Source: BTUB01 sp964392765
GTDB lineage: Bacteria; Babelota; Babeliae; Babelales; Vermiphilaceae
NCBI GenBank assembly: GCA_964392765.1
Contig: CAYMRF010000016.1
Span: forward strand, 1 to 24,450
Reading direction: 5' to 3'
DNA length: 24,450 bases
The notes below the pieces were generated by a model that had not been told where the DNA came from, made no database searches, and saw only the letters and a list, made by a program, of their open reading frames with translations. The translations under genes and the position numbers were made by a program. Within the stretch, counting starts at the first letter, position 1. The number at the start of each line of letters is the position of its first letter. This document shows, in pieces, positions 5,971-14,334 of the stretch.

Positions 5971-7162
5971 AACGCACCGATTCATATCCGCCTATCACGC
6001 CTTTTTTAGAAATCACTATTTGCCACAATTGAATATTACGCGCTCTAAATAATCCCGCGCAAGAAAGCAGATAATAATCCCACATTCGTTTGAAGCGATC
6101 GCCATACCTCGCTTGCAACTGGGGCCAATTGCGCTCAAAATTCTCATGCCACGCCATCAATGTTTTATCATAATCAGCGCCGAAATTGTGCCAATCTTCC
6201 ATCACAAACTTTCCTTCAAAGGTTTTTGCAATTTGAGCAATTGAAGGCAGCATCCCATTCGTGAAAATATATTTATTAATCCATTCATCACCAGTAGTCC
6301 ATGATTGGTTACCGCCAATCGTGTGCAAAAGCATTAATCCACCATCTTTGAGCAAACGATGGCAAATATCAATAAACGTTTGATAATTCTTATAACCCAC
6401 ATGCTCAAACATTCCCACGCTCACGATACGATCAAACTGCTCATGCAGATCACGATAATCTTGCAACCTAATCTCAATCGAATGATTCTTAGTAATCTGT
6501 TGGCAATAGTTTGCTTGCTCTTTTGATATGGTGACACCGATAACATTCACGCCATAATTTTGCGCTGCATATAATGCTAATCCTCCCCATCCACAACCAA
6601 TATCTAAAACTTTCATTCCCGGCTTTAATTGTAACTTTCTGCAAATAAGATCTAATTTGTTCTCTTGCGCTTGCTCTAAATTCTTTGCATTTTTCCAATA
6701 GGCGCAAGAATAGATCATGCGTTTATCAAGCATCAATTTAAAAAGATCATCGCCTAAATCATAATGCTGCTGCCCCACTTGGAATGCGCGATCTTTTGAT
6801 TGCATATTTATGAGCTTAGATTTGAGATATGCAAAAATAGTATTTATCGTATGCGGAACTTTATTGGGAAGATCTGCTGAAAAAATTTTGAAAAAAAATT
6901 GATCGAGCGCTGGGCAATCCCACCATCCATCCATATATGATTCACCTAATCCCAAAGATCCTTGACCAATCACACGTGGATATACTTTTTCATTGTGCAC
7001 AGCGATATCAAATGGCTTATCACCATCAATGGTAATACCTGCTTGCGCGAGTAAATTTTTTACTAATGATTTTGGATTAGAATTGAATATACCGCGAGCA
7101 ACAAGAATGCCGACTAACAATAGTGTTAAACAATAAAATATTTTTCTTAAGACATGCTTCAT
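5969..7162 (-). CDS. cfa: Cyclopropane-fatty-acyl-phospholipid synthase with N-terminal membrane anchor
   Basis: Transfers a methylene group from S-adenosylmethionine to cis double bonds of membrane phospholipids. The 397 residues align over nearly their whole length with E. coli Cfa at a constant offset of 14: SLGLGESYMDGWW (69-81), SCAYWK (C153), the SAM motif VLDIGCGWGG (185-194), MFEHVG (E253), LLHTIG (H280, I282), MEDWHNFGADY (Y331) and FRARNIQLWQ. The residues equivalent to the catalytic and bicarbonate-binding set (C139, E239, H266, I268, Y317 in E. coli) are all present. Unlike E. coli Cfa, the N-terminus carries a hydrophobic helix (FYCLTLLLVGILVARGIF, 9-26), probably an uncleaved anchor. 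A GGGGG ribosome binding site precedes the ATG. The close gammaproteobacterial resemblance suggests lateral acquisition. Confidence 0.95.
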   Translation of the reverse strand: MKHVLRKIFYCLTLLLVGILVARGIFNSNPKSLVKNLLAQAGITIDGDKPFDIAVHNEKVYPRVIGQGSLGLGESYMDGWWDCPALDQFFFKIFSADLPNKVPHTINTIFAYLKSKLINMQSKDRAFQVGQQHYDLGDDLFKLMLDKRMIYSCAYWKNAKNLEQAQENKLDLICRKLQLKPGMKVLDIGCGWGGLALYAAQNYGVNVIGVTISKEQANYCQQITKNHSIEIRLQDYRDLHEQFDRIVSVGMFEHVGYKNYQTFIDICHRLLKDGGLMLLHTIGGNQSWTTGDEWINKYIFTNGMLPSIAQIAKTFEGKFVMEDWHNFGADYDKTLMAWHENFERNWPQLQARYGDRFKRMWDYYLLSCAGLFRARNIQLWQIVISKKGVIGGYESVR

Positions 7163-7213
7163 AAATGCCCCCTAAAAACTAATGTCCTGGTTTTAGTTTG
7201 GCTCAGTAAAGCT

Positions 7214-7241
7214 TTGAAAGTAAATAAAAATATCTTATACT
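7214..7241 (+). promoter_or_regulatory. Promoter of the 7288 gene
   Basis: TTGAAA at 7214-7219, a 16-base spacer, then TATACT at 7236-7241, 46 bases before the ATG. Confidence 0.65.
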
Positions 7242-7287
7242 TGAATGATTTTTTTTTATTACATCACATTAAAACAAGAGGAACTTT

Positions 7288-7677
7288 ATGTTCAAAAAAT
7301 TAATTAACGCATCGATTGCTGCTTCTATTTTGCTCGCAATTCCAGTATCTGCGAATCATCACCGCAGTAATCATGGTGAAAAAATTGAAGTAAATATTGG
7401 ACACGCACACGCAGAAAAAGCAAAAGAAAAATCAAAACGTGATAAATTTATTGCTGGCTTTATGCAATTCACTAATAAGCTTTCGTGGCTCGTTGCAGTA
7501 TTACCTGCTTACGGCGCCTATGCGTTGACAGTACCATCAGGAATGAATGCTAATGATGCGGCAATGTTGAGATGCGCAGTAATCACTGTAGCTACATATG
7601 GTATCTCCTGGGCAGTTATAAAAACCGGTACAGCAGCCGCAATATCTCAAGAAGGCGATAAGCCACTTAATAAATAA
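7288..7677 (+). CDS. Small exported membrane-hairpin protein with histidine-rich N-terminus
   Basis: 129 residues, ribosome binding site GAGGAA. Seen: a signal peptide cut after VSA (residue 22), a mature N-terminus rich in His (NHHRSNHGEK, GHAHAEK) and Lys (to about 52), then two hydrophobic segments (LSWLVAVLPAYGAYAL, 65-80, and AVITVATYGISWAVI, 97-111) separated by a short polar turn, and a polar tail. The histidines could bind a metal, but that is speculation. The overall plan matches the other small proteins at 2381, 18275 and 18728. It is monocistronic, with its own promoter and terminator. Confidence 0.72.
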   Translation: MFKKLINASIAASILLAIPVSANHHRSNHGEKIEVNIGHAHAEKAKEKSKRDKFIAGFMQFTNKLSWLVAVLPAYGAYALTVPSGMNANDAAMLRCAVITVATYGISWAVIKTGTAAAISQEGDKPLNK

Positions 7678-7697
7678 ACTTTAATTTTTAAGCAAAA

Positions 7698-7734
7698 AAA
7701 GAAGGGGCCTTTCTCGATGAAAGGCCCCTTCTTT
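7698..7734. terminator. Bidirectional terminator between convergent genes
   Basis: A perfect 15-bp inverted repeat (7698-7712 with 7720-7734, core GAAGGGGCCTTT) with a 7-base loop. The A-run before it gives a U-run for the minus-strand transcript. The plus-strand tail is only moderately T-rich. Confidence 0.85.
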
Positions 7735-7749
7735 AAAATTCTACGCTGT

Positions 7750-8043
7750 TCACTCGCTATTCATTAAATGTTCATACAGTTGCTGCGCTTCTTCTTGCGA
7801 AAGCAACGTGATGTTACCTTTGCGTCTGCCATCAGGATATATACTTACACGAGATGTATCTCCACGATAAAGGCCTCCACGAGGAATAAATTCCACGCTC
7901 ACTAAAGCTCCATCATCTGAGCGAACTGCATTAACTTGGTTTAAGCGTTTTCGAACGTCACTATAGCTTGGCTGCATCGCACATACACTCAGTGAGATGC
8001 AGAGCGAAAATAGTGAGATTAATATATGTGATTTATTCATCAT
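7750..8043 (-). CDS. Small exported protein, unknown function
   Basis: 97 residues (96 if the second of two tandem ATGs is used). Seen: a signal peptide (HILISLFSLCISLSVCA, cut before MQPSY), then a basic, strand-rich domain (SVEFIPRGGLYRGDTSRVSIYPDGRRKGNITLL) and a final helix SQEEAQQLYEHLM. The start lies 5 bases after the stop of the 8049 gene, so the two form an operon and translation is probably coupled. The domain plan and the terminal helix resemble its neighbour at 8049 and the protein at 5591. No known family recognised. Confidence 0.68.
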   Translation of the reverse strand: MMNKSHILISLFSLCISLSVCAMQPSYSDVRKRLNQVNAVRSDDGALVSVEFIPRGGLYRGDTSRVSIYPDGRRKGNITLLSQEEAQQLYEHLMNSE

Positions 8044-8048
8044 GATGA

Positions 8049-8384
8049 TTATTCCGTATCCATAACATTAGGATTGTATAAAAGCATACTTGCGGGTGTA
8101 GGCATTAGATCTTTATAACCTTGCTCTGCTTCTGTTTCTGTAGCCGTTGTTATCTGCAGAATTTGCCGGCCATCTTGCATAACTATCCGCCTTATATGAC
8201 CATAATACCGCTTAGTTCGCGGGTCGAAGTTAAAGGTAACCTGCTCTCCTCCAGGAAGGGTCGCACTTACTTGGTTTTCACCTCTTACAATGTTGCTGTA
8301 TACGCGAATTGGAGGCATTGCGCCGAAGGCACTTAAACCTGAAAGCGCTAAAATTACCCCTAAAATCATACCTTTTATCTTCAT
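8049..8384 (-). CDS. Small exported protein, unknown function
   Basis: 111 residues with ribosome binding site AAAGGAG. Seen: a signal peptide (GMILGVILALSGLSAFGA, cut before MPPIR), a likely beta-rich domain (VTFNFDPRTKRYYGHIRRIVMQDGRQILQI) and a short helix ETEAEQGYKDLM. The pairing of a GR[KQ] turn with a hydrophobic strand and then an E-A-x-x-x-Y-x-x-L-M helix recalls the next gene in the operon (7750), which suggests an old tandem duplication. It has a promoter divergent from that of the protease cluster. Function unknown. Confidence 0.68.
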   Translation of the reverse strand: MKIKGMILGVILALSGLSAFGAMPPIRVYSNIVRGENQVSATLPGGEQVTFNFDPRTKRYYGHIRRIVMQDGRQILQITTATETEAEQGYKDLMPTPASMLLYNPNVMDTE

Positions 8385-8402
8385 AAAGTCTCCTTTATTC
8401 TT

Positions 8403-8432
8403 ATTTTATCAATTTTTGGGCCCTATTTGCAA
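8403..8432 (-). promoter_or_regulatory. Promoter of the 8049-7750 operon
   Basis: On the minus strand TTGCAA, 18 bases, then TAAAAT, about 20 bases before the start codon. The -10 context TTGATAAAATA is repeated in the divergent protease promoter. Confidence 0.55.
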
Positions 8433-8501
8433 TAAACTGTGATCTCTGGGCAAAGCTAAAAAATCAAGGAAAAACCTACTAAAATATCCTCCTGAAAGGC
8501 C

Positions 8502-8529
8502 TTGACAATACCCTCACCTTTGATAAAAT
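8502..8529 (+). promoter_or_regulatory. Promoter of the metalloprotease operon
   Basis: TTGACA at 8502-8507 (full consensus), a 16-base spacer, then TAAAAT at 8524-8529, 38 bases before the ATG at 8567. Confidence 0.75.
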
Positions 8530-8566
8530 AGTTTACAAATGGAATTATTTAGAAATGGAGGTAAAA

Positions 8567-9469
8567 ATGAAGAATTTGATGTATATCTTAGGGTTATTAA
8601 CGATTTTAGGCACTTTGGGTGCCTCAACCTGGATTATGAGCCAAAAAGCTAAATCTGGGGCAAAAATAGCCGTTTTAGAGGATCAAAAAAACGAAAATGA
8701 GATACAGGCTACCGTCAAAGGCATTTGCGCCGATGGTTCTTGCGTGGCAGATACCTTAAAAGAAGAGCTGTGTCAGGAACAGGGTAGGCTTCTAGAAGAG
8801 GTAAAAAAGGCATTCCCATTAACTCAAGAAAAATGGGCTCAAACCTTGCAAAATATTGAATCAGCTAAAGCTCAGGATACTTTAATTACAGAAAATCCCG
8901 TGATAAAACATGGAAAAGATGATTTGCCTGTCGTTAAAAAGACTCGTGAAATTTTAGCTTCCTATAATATCAATCCTGAACGAGTAACCATTAAATTGAT
9001 TAATAATCCAAAAATTAAAACGAATGCTGCTGCTTATCAAGGATTTATAGACGGTAAAGTGGTGCATGATTTAGAACTTAATATTCCACAACTTTCTCAG
9101 CATCCAGAAGATGTTCAAGAAGCGATCATTCGGCACGAAACAATGCACTTTATAAATTATGATTCGCTCACCCGCGCATATATAGAAGTGATGTTTTTAG
9201 AAAACGGTATTACGCACAAGGAATTTATGGCAGCACCAGCGCTCCAAAATCTATATCAACATCAAGAATTTAGAGCTGATTTATTTGCCGCATGCGGCGA
9301 CATTAAAATTGCACGCTCATTCCAGAAAGACTTTGAGCATTACATTGCAACCTACCCGCAAGAGAAGTTTGATACCTGCAAAACCCATCCGAGTGATCTT
9401 GCGCGCCATAAAGCGGTTACGCAATTGATCGGTTATTTAGAAGCTGAAAGCAAAATTAAATTAGCATAA
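8567..9469 (+). CDS. Exported M48-like zinc metalloprotease, tandem copy 1
   Basis: 300 residues from the ATG at 8567; the in-frame ATG at 8555 overlaps the GGAGG ribosome binding site. Seen: an N-terminal hydrophobic helix (MYILGLLTILGTLGAS) acting as signal or anchor; a helical region with three Cys (GICADGSC, EELC) and the sequence DTLITENPV; HETMH at 190-194, giving two zinc ligands and the catalytic Glu; EFRAD at 234-238, the third-ligand ExxxD motif of M48-type peptidases; and HPSDLAR (274-280), the usual late M48 element. The substrate is unknown. It is first of three tandem paralogs separated by 9-16 bases, clearly one operon. Protease class is well supported; exact family is inferred. 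Confidence 0.82.
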   Translation: MKNLMYILGLLTILGTLGASTWIMSQKAKSGAKIAVLEDQKNENEIQATVKGICADGSCVADTLKEELCQEQGRLLEEVKKAFPLTQEKWAQTLQNIESAKAQDTLITENPVIKHGKDDLPVVKKTREILASYNINPERVTIKLINNPKIKTNAAAYQGFIDGKVVHDLELNIPQLSQHPEDVQEAIIRHETMHFINYDSLTRAYIEVMFLENGITHKEFMAAPALQNLYQHQEFRADLFAACGDIKIARSFQKDFEHYIATYPQEKFDTCKTHPSDLARHKAVTQLIGYLEAESKIKLA

Positions 9470-9485
9470 AAAATTGGAGAAAATT

Positions 9486-10388
9486 ATGATTATGAATTAC
9501 TCACTAACCAAACAATTAATTATCTTTGCAGTTGCGTTGGGCACACTGAGTGCATTCCCGATTTATCATGCATTCATAGTAAAACCAAAAAATAACTTGG
9601 CTCTTTTTACAGCGCATACAACCCAAGAAGAGATTAAAGAAACCGTTGAAGCAATATCAACGCAAGGATCCACAGTCGCTCAAACTTTGGCAGAGCAACT
9701 TCAGGAAGAGCACGCACGCTTAATGGCCAACATTGAAACTGAATTTCCTTCAGAGCAATGGGCAGGTATGAAAGCGGTATTAGAGAAAATTAAAACCAAC
9801 GATACTTTAATTATCGAAAATCCAGTTGCAACCCATGATCCAAAAGATCATCCCTTTATTAACACCATCAAGCAAACACTGGTGAGTTATACTATTGATC
9901 CATCTCGCGTGAGTATTAACTTAGTGGATACTCCTGGAAGTTTTATGGCAGCAGGCCAAGGATTTGAAAATGGAAAAGTTACCCATTCAATTCGTGTTAA
10001 TTTAGCAGAAGTTGAAAGAAAATCAGAAGATGTTCAATTAGCATTCTTGAAACATGAAATTATGCATCTTTTAAATTATGATGGGCTTGAAGGAATGTTT
10101 ATTAAAGATGTGATTCAAAAAAGTGGAAAATCGCTTGATCAAATCACGAGCAGTGCATCATATATCGCATTTAAGAAATTTAAAGAGTATCGCGCTGACT
10201 TGCTAGCAGCAGATAATCCACGCATTGCAGAATCACTCATTAAGGATTTTGAGAAAATAATTGAATTGCATCCGCATGAGCAAACACATCCAACTCATGC
10301 CAGCCATCCTACAGAAACGCAAAGAAAGCAGGCCCTGGCGCAATTGGTGAACTATTTTGAAGCTGAAAACGCACTTAAAACGGCATAA
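9486..10388 (+). CDS. Exported M48-like zinc metalloprotease, tandem copy 2
   Basis: 300 residues from the ATG at 9486; the TTG at 9474 is part of the ribosome binding site region (GGAG). The second ATG, two codons on, is also possible. It aligns with copy 1 from end to end: hydrophobic N-terminus (LIIFAVALGTLSAFPI), STVAQTLAEQLQEEHARL, the shared NDTLIIENPV, HEIMH at 190-194, EYRAD at 234-238 and HPTETQR (274-280). HExxH and ExxxD sit at the same residue numbers as in copy 1. The cysteines of copy 1 are absent, so any disulfide is copy-specific. A His-rich stretch (HPHEQTHPTHASH, 262-274) precedes the last motif. Catalytic residues are intact. Confidence 0.82.
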   Translation: MIMNYSLTKQLIIFAVALGTLSAFPIYHAFIVKPKNNLALFTAHTTQEEIKETVEAISTQGSTVAQTLAEQLQEEHARLMANIETEFPSEQWAGMKAVLEKIKTNDTLIIENPVATHDPKDHPFINTIKQTLVSYTIDPSRVSINLVDTPGSFMAAGQGFENGKVTHSIRVNLAEVERKSEDVQLAFLKHEIMHLLNYDGLEGMFIKDVIQKSGKSLDQITSSASYIAFKKFKEYRADLLAADNPRIAESLIKDFEKIIELHPHEQTHPTHASHPTETQRKQALAQLVNYFEAENALKTA

Positions 10389-10397
10389 GGAGAAAGT

Positions 10398-11240
10398 ATG
10401 AATTACAAAAAAAGATACATAATCGCCGCATTAATCTGTATCGCGGGATTAACTGCCGGACTCCCATTTATATTCAAAAAAAATGATACTACCTTATTTG
10501 CAAGAATAGATCATGCATCAAACGTGCAAGAAGCAGTTACCAAAGCACTTGAGGAACAACATGCAGAAATAATTGAAGCAGTACGCGTTGATTTTAATAT
10601 TCCTGAGAACGCATGGAATCACGCAATGAATGAAAATAAAACCATACAAAACAATGATCGATTAATGCTGGATAAACCAGTCACTCATTATAAAAAAGGC
10701 ACCGATGAAATAGCCAATCATGTTAAAGAACTATTAGCAGATGCGGGCATTAACCCAGACAAGGTGGCTATTCAATATGTTTCAAATTTGGAGTGCCCTT
10801 TAACGGCGGTTCAAGAATTTAATGATTCAAATCAGATAATCAGCTGCATTCAGATTGATAAAACTTGGTTTGCAAAGCAAAACCCTGCAGTCCGCGATGC
10901 GCTCATTGCCCATGAAATGGTTCACTTAAAACATTATGATTCTATTGAAGGCGGCACTATGATTGAAATCGTGCTTGAACATGGATTTAGCCGCGAAGAA
11001 TATGAAGCAAGTAAAGCAGTGCGCAATTACCGCCATTTTAGAGAAATACGTGCTGATGTATTAGCCGGCATAACCGATATTACCATTGCAATGACGCTGC
11101 AAGAAGTTTTCGAGAATTACATGAAAAATAATGCGCAATTTGAAGACAACCACCATCATCCGGCAAGCTCAATGCGGTATGAACAAATGGCAATGCTTAT
11201 TAACCATATGAACACTGAACAACAAGCAGTGAATGCATAA
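10398..11240 (+). CDS. Exported M48-like zinc metalloprotease, tandem copy 3
   Basis: 280 residues, ribosome binding site AAGGAG. It is the shortest and most diverged copy. Seen: a hydrophobic N-terminal helix (IIAALICIAGLTAGLPFIF), a shortened stalk, QNNDRLMLDKPV in place of the NDTLIxENPV element, HEMVH at 172-176, EIRAD at 216-220 and HHHPASSMR (252-260). Two Cys flank the strand before the active site (LECPL, SC), unlike copies 1 and 2. All zinc ligands and the catalytic Glu are present, so it should be active. Its stop codon abuts the stop codon of mutS on the other strand with no bases between, so any terminator of this operon must lie inside mutS. Confidence 0.82.
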   Translation: MNYKKRYIIAALICIAGLTAGLPFIFKKNDTTLFARIDHASNVQEAVTKALEEQHAEIIEAVRVDFNIPENAWNHAMNENKTIQNNDRLMLDKPVTHYKKGTDEIANHVKELLADAGINPDKVAIQYVSNLECPLTAVQEFNDSNQIISCIQIDKTWFAKQNPAVRDALIAHEMVHLKHYDSIEGGTMIEIVLEHGFSREEYEASKAVRNYRHFREIRADVLAGITDITIAMTLQEVFENYMKNNAQFEDNHHHPASSMRYEQMAMLINHMNTEQQAVNA

Positions 11241-13832
11241 TCATTGCTCTCTTAATTTCCATAAAATATCAAAGGCTGCTTTTGGCGACAGATTATCATA
11301 ATCGATTGCTTGCAAAGCAGCTAATTTTTTTTCTTTTTCATGCAGTGCATGTTGCAAATTATCAATCTGTTTTTTTAAAGCATGAGATGCATCTGATACA
11401 CGTGCAGGGTTATAGGTGATATTTTCTGCTTGCCGTTCAAGCTGCTGCAATAATTGCTGTGCGCGCATGATTACCGGCACAGGCAATTCTGCTAATTTGG
11501 CAACTTCTACTCCAAAACTTCCATCGGCAACTCCCGGCAAAATCTTATGCAGAAATTGAATTCCCTGCTGAGTCTTTCTGCATGCCGCATAATAGCTGTC
11601 GATTCCATTAAACTGCTCAGGCAATGAAGTAAGTTCATGATAGTGCGTGGCAAACAAGCATCGTGCTTTTACCGCGGTATGAATATATTCCACTACCGCT
11701 TGCGCGATAGCTAAACCATCAAAAGTGCTGGTACCTCTTCCTACCTCATCCAAAATCACCAAACTTTGAGCGGTTGCTTGGCTACATATGCCTGCAGTTT
11801 CTTCCATTTCAACCAAAAAGGTACTTTTTCCTTGGCTGAGATTATCCCCTGCCCCAATTCTGGTGAAAATACGGTCTAAAATCGGCAAATTTGCCCCCTT
11901 AGCCGGAACATAGCTGCCAATCTGGGCCATAATGTTAATTAAAGCCGTTTGGCGTAAATACGTGGATTTTCCCCCCATATTAGGCCCTGTTATGATCCAG
12001 GTAGATTCAGCATCAGTTAATTGTGCATTATTGGGGATAAATCCATGGCCCAACGCTCTTTCTACTACCGGATGGCGGCCTTGATCAATAATAATTTCAC
12101 GATTCTCATTAAAGGTAGGGCACGAATATCCATAATCATAAGCAACGCGAGCAAGGCCAAGCAATGCATCACAATTAGCAAGAGCATGGCTCAACTTACG
12201 CAAATGAGTAATTTGATTTACTACCTCATTTTTCACTCGCTCAAATACTGCTTTTTCAATAACTGCCATTTCAGATTGTGCACGCAAAATCTCATGCTGC
12301 AGTTGTTGCAATTCGGGAGTCATGTATCGCTCGCGGCCAACCAATGTTTGCTGACGCGTATAGCGATCAGGAATACTATCTTTATGGGTATTAGTTACTT
12401 CAATGTAATAGCCATGTGCTTGATTGTATCTAATTTTAAGCGAATTGATGCCCGTCTCTTGCTGTTCACGCACTTCAAGTTCAAGAATTTTTTGGGCCCC
12501 ATGCTCAGCTAATTCACGAATATAATCCAGATCTAAATCGAATCCCGTCTTAATAATATAATTTTTATGCGAATCGATATTCAATGCTGCATCCAGTAGC
12601 TGATGCAATCCACTAAAATCGGCAATACTACTCATTATGGCACGCATAAACTGCGTCGGCTCAACACTCTGCAATGCTCGAAGAATAGTAGCAACTAATT
12701 CTAATACTCGTTTTAAATGTAGAAAATCATGAACACTCGCGCGCCGTAATGCAATACGGCCAATCACGCGCTCGCAATCTCCCACATCAGCAAAAATCTG
12801 TTCAAGCTGTTGCATGCTCACGATATTTTTATGCCACTGCGCAATCACTTCTTGGCGCTGTATGATTGCCTGCTGCTTTACTAATGGTCGCATGATCCAT
12901 TTTTTTATCATACGCGAGCCCATAGGCGTACGCGCACCATCAAGTACTTCAAAAAGCGTATGCTTTCTGCTGCCATCATGGCTGTTGCGCAACAATTCTA
13001 AATTAGTTTGGGTTGCATGATCAAGAATTAAAAAATCATCCGGCGCATACCAATGAATCGTTTTAAATTGCTCTGCAGCTGTCTGCTGAGTCTGCTTGAT
13101 ATAGGAATAAAAATGATGCATTGCTAATCGCAGCGATTGATTGGCAACAATCGGCGATTGCATCTCTTTACTAAACTGGTTTTGCATCCATTCTTGTGCA
13201 GATTCAGAATGATCAAGCGTAGAAATAGGGGTGGTGCAATAACCTAGTTTTTTAAAAAGCGCTTCAAACTCTTTTGCTTGAGACTGATCGGGAATAATAA
13301 TCTCATCAGGAAAGAAGCGAATCAGTTCTGATTCAAGTGCTTTTTGGCTATCTGCAGGTAATACGGTTGCAAAGATTTGAGCCGTTAGTAACTCTGCAAA
13401 TAATAAGCCCCATTGATCATTCGTGGGAAAAAATGAAAAAAGATACGAAGCTGACTTTTCATCAAGAAGTTTTGAATCGGTCAAAGTGCCAGGAGTAAAC
13501 ACTTGCGTTACTCCCCGCTCTACTACTTTTCCGGGCTTAGGTTCTTCTAATTGATCGCAAAGCGCAACTTTAAAACCACCTTTAATGAGCTTAGTAATAT
13601 AATGATCAAGGGCATGCACTGGAACGCCACACAAAGGAATTGGATCTCCATTCACTTTACCTCTTTTGGTGAGTGCGATGCCTAAGAATGCGGATGCTCT
13701 TTTTGCATCATCAAAAAATAGTTCATAAAAGTCGCCCACTTGGAACATGAGCAATGCATGCTGATATTGTTGCTTAATAGCAAAATATTGGCGCATTAAC
13801 GGTGTGAGATCGGATGGTATTTGGGTAGTCAT
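11241..13832 (-). CDS. mutS: DNA mismatch repair protein MutS
   Basis: 863 residues, full length for MutS. The protein recognises base mismatches and small loops, then recruits MutL with ATP. Seen: the mismatch-reading motif GDFYELF (F35 and E37 correspond to the Phe-x-Glu wedge), connector and lever domains in the middle, the clamp region with YNQAHGYYIEVT, Walker A GPNMGGKST at 616-624, the signature region around 664-690, Walker B LVILDEVGRGTS at 691-702, and FATHYHELT near 727-735. The C-terminal tail (about 795-863) has a helix-rich dimerisation region. The ribosome binding site is poor. It lies between the protease operon (stop codons adjacent) and a short secreted-protein gene transcribed the same way. 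Confidence 0.97.
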   Translation of the reverse strand: MTTQIPSDLTPLMRQYFAIKQQYQHALLMFQVGDFYELFFDDAKRASAFLGIALTKRGKVNGDPIPLCGVPVHALDHYITKLIKGGFKVALCDQLEEPKPGKVVERGVTQVFTPGTLTDSKLLDEKSASYLFSFFPTNDQWGLLFAELLTAQIFATVLPADSQKALESELIRFFPDEIIIPDQSQAKEFEALFKKLGYCTTPISTLDHSESAQEWMQNQFSKEMQSPIVANQSLRLAMHHFYSYIKQTQQTAAEQFKTIHWYAPDDFLILDHATQTNLELLRNSHDGSRKHTLFEVLDGARTPMGSRMIKKWIMRPLVKQQAIIQRQEVIAQWHKNIVSMQQLEQIFADVGDCERVIGRIALRRASVHDFLHLKRVLELVATILRALQSVEPTQFMRAIMSSIADFSGLHQLLDAALNIDSHKNYIIKTGFDLDLDYIRELAEHGAQKILELEVREQQETGINSLKIRYNQAHGYYIEVTNTHKDSIPDRYTRQQTLVGRERYMTPELQQLQHEILRAQSEMAVIEKAVFERVKNEVVNQITHLRKLSHALANCDALLGLARVAYDYGYSCPTFNENREIIIDQGRHPVVERALGHGFIPNNAQLTDAESTWIITGPNMGGKSTYLRQTALINIMAQIGSYVPAKGANLPILDRIFTRIGAGDNLSQGKSTFLVEMEETAGICSQATAQSLVILDEVGRGTSTFDGLAIAQAVVEYIHTAVKARCLFATHYHELTSLPEQFNGIDSYYAACRKTQQGIQFLHKILPGVADGSFGVEVAKLAELPVPVIMRAQQLLQQLERQAENITYNPARVSDASHALKKQIDNLQHALHEKEKKLAALQAIDYDNLSPKAAFDILWKLREQ

Positions 13833-13867
13833 ACTTGATCATTTTTAAAGTTTATACAATGCCGTTA

Positions 13868-13876
13868 AGTATAGCT
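13868..13876 (-). promoter_or_regulatory. Candidate extended -10 element upstream of mutS
   Basis: On the minus strand AGCTATACT, about 35 bases before the mutS start, with no clear -35. The same nine bases stand before the next gene at 14267-14275. Confidence 0.4.
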
Positions 13877-13921
13877 GAAAAAATAAACTAATTATAATGC
13901 AAAGATTGAAAGCTGATTCAT

Positions 13922-14236
13922 TCACTCAATAGTATGTATGCGTATACCATCAACACTGCCCACCGATATTCCATCAACGGCCAAAAGCGAGAGATCAGTC
14001 CCCCCCGCCATCTTACATTTACTTCTCACTGCATATATAGCCTCAGTAATCTTCTTATTCCATTCTTCATTAGTAATGGCTTTTTGCAGCAGGAGAGTTT
14101 CATAGGTGCCGTCTTGAACTATAAACTGATTACCAATTCTGCACCGATATTTGACATGCGCAATTCGATAATTTTCCGGACTTGCTTTTGCTATAGACAT
14201 GCAAAATAATGCGATAGCTAATACTCTATTTTTCAT
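13922..14236 (-). CDS. Small exported protein, unknown function
   Basis: 104 residues, ribosome binding site AAGG. Seen: a signal peptide (KNRVLAIALFCMSIAKA, cut before SPENY) and a mature domain with two Cys (YRC and SKC) that could form a disulfide, the helix TNEEWNKKITEAIYAVRSKC, and a glycine/valine-rich end (LLAVDGISVGSVDGIRI). No family recognised. It may be monocistronic: a -10 element lies 31 bases upstream of its start, and an 89-base gap separates its stop from the mutS start, where mutS has its own candidate -10. Confidence 0.65.
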   Translation of the reverse strand: MKNRVLAIALFCMSIAKASPENYRIAHVKYRCRIGNQFIVQDGTYETLLLQKAITNEEWNKKITEAIYAVRSKCKMAGGTDLSLLAVDGISVGSVDGIRIHTIE

Positions 14237-14266
14237 AAAAAACCTTAGTTAATATTAATTCGTATT

Positions 14267-14275
14267 AGTATAGCT
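14267..14275 (-). promoter_or_regulatory. Candidate extended -10 element for the 13922 gene
   Basis: On the minus strand AGCTATACT preceded by a T-run, identical to the element before mutS. The -35 region is not recognisable. Confidence 0.4.
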
Positions 14276-14283
14276 AAAAATTG

Positions 14284-14313
14284 AAAAAATGCCCCAGCGT
14301 TTGCTGAGGCATT
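14284..14313 (-). terminator. Intrinsic terminator after the 14335 gene
   Basis: On the minus strand AATGCCTCAGC pairs with GCTGGGGCATT (14303-14313 with 14288-14298, one mismatch), loop AAAC, followed by a run of six T. It sits 21 bases after the stop codon of the 14335 gene. Confidence 0.85.
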
Positions 14314-14334
14314 CCAAATTTATGCAAATGATGT

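Noticed and set aside
12021..12512. 163-residue plus-strand frame inside mutS
   Set aside because: It lies fully within a well-conserved mutS region on the other strand and has no domain or start signal.
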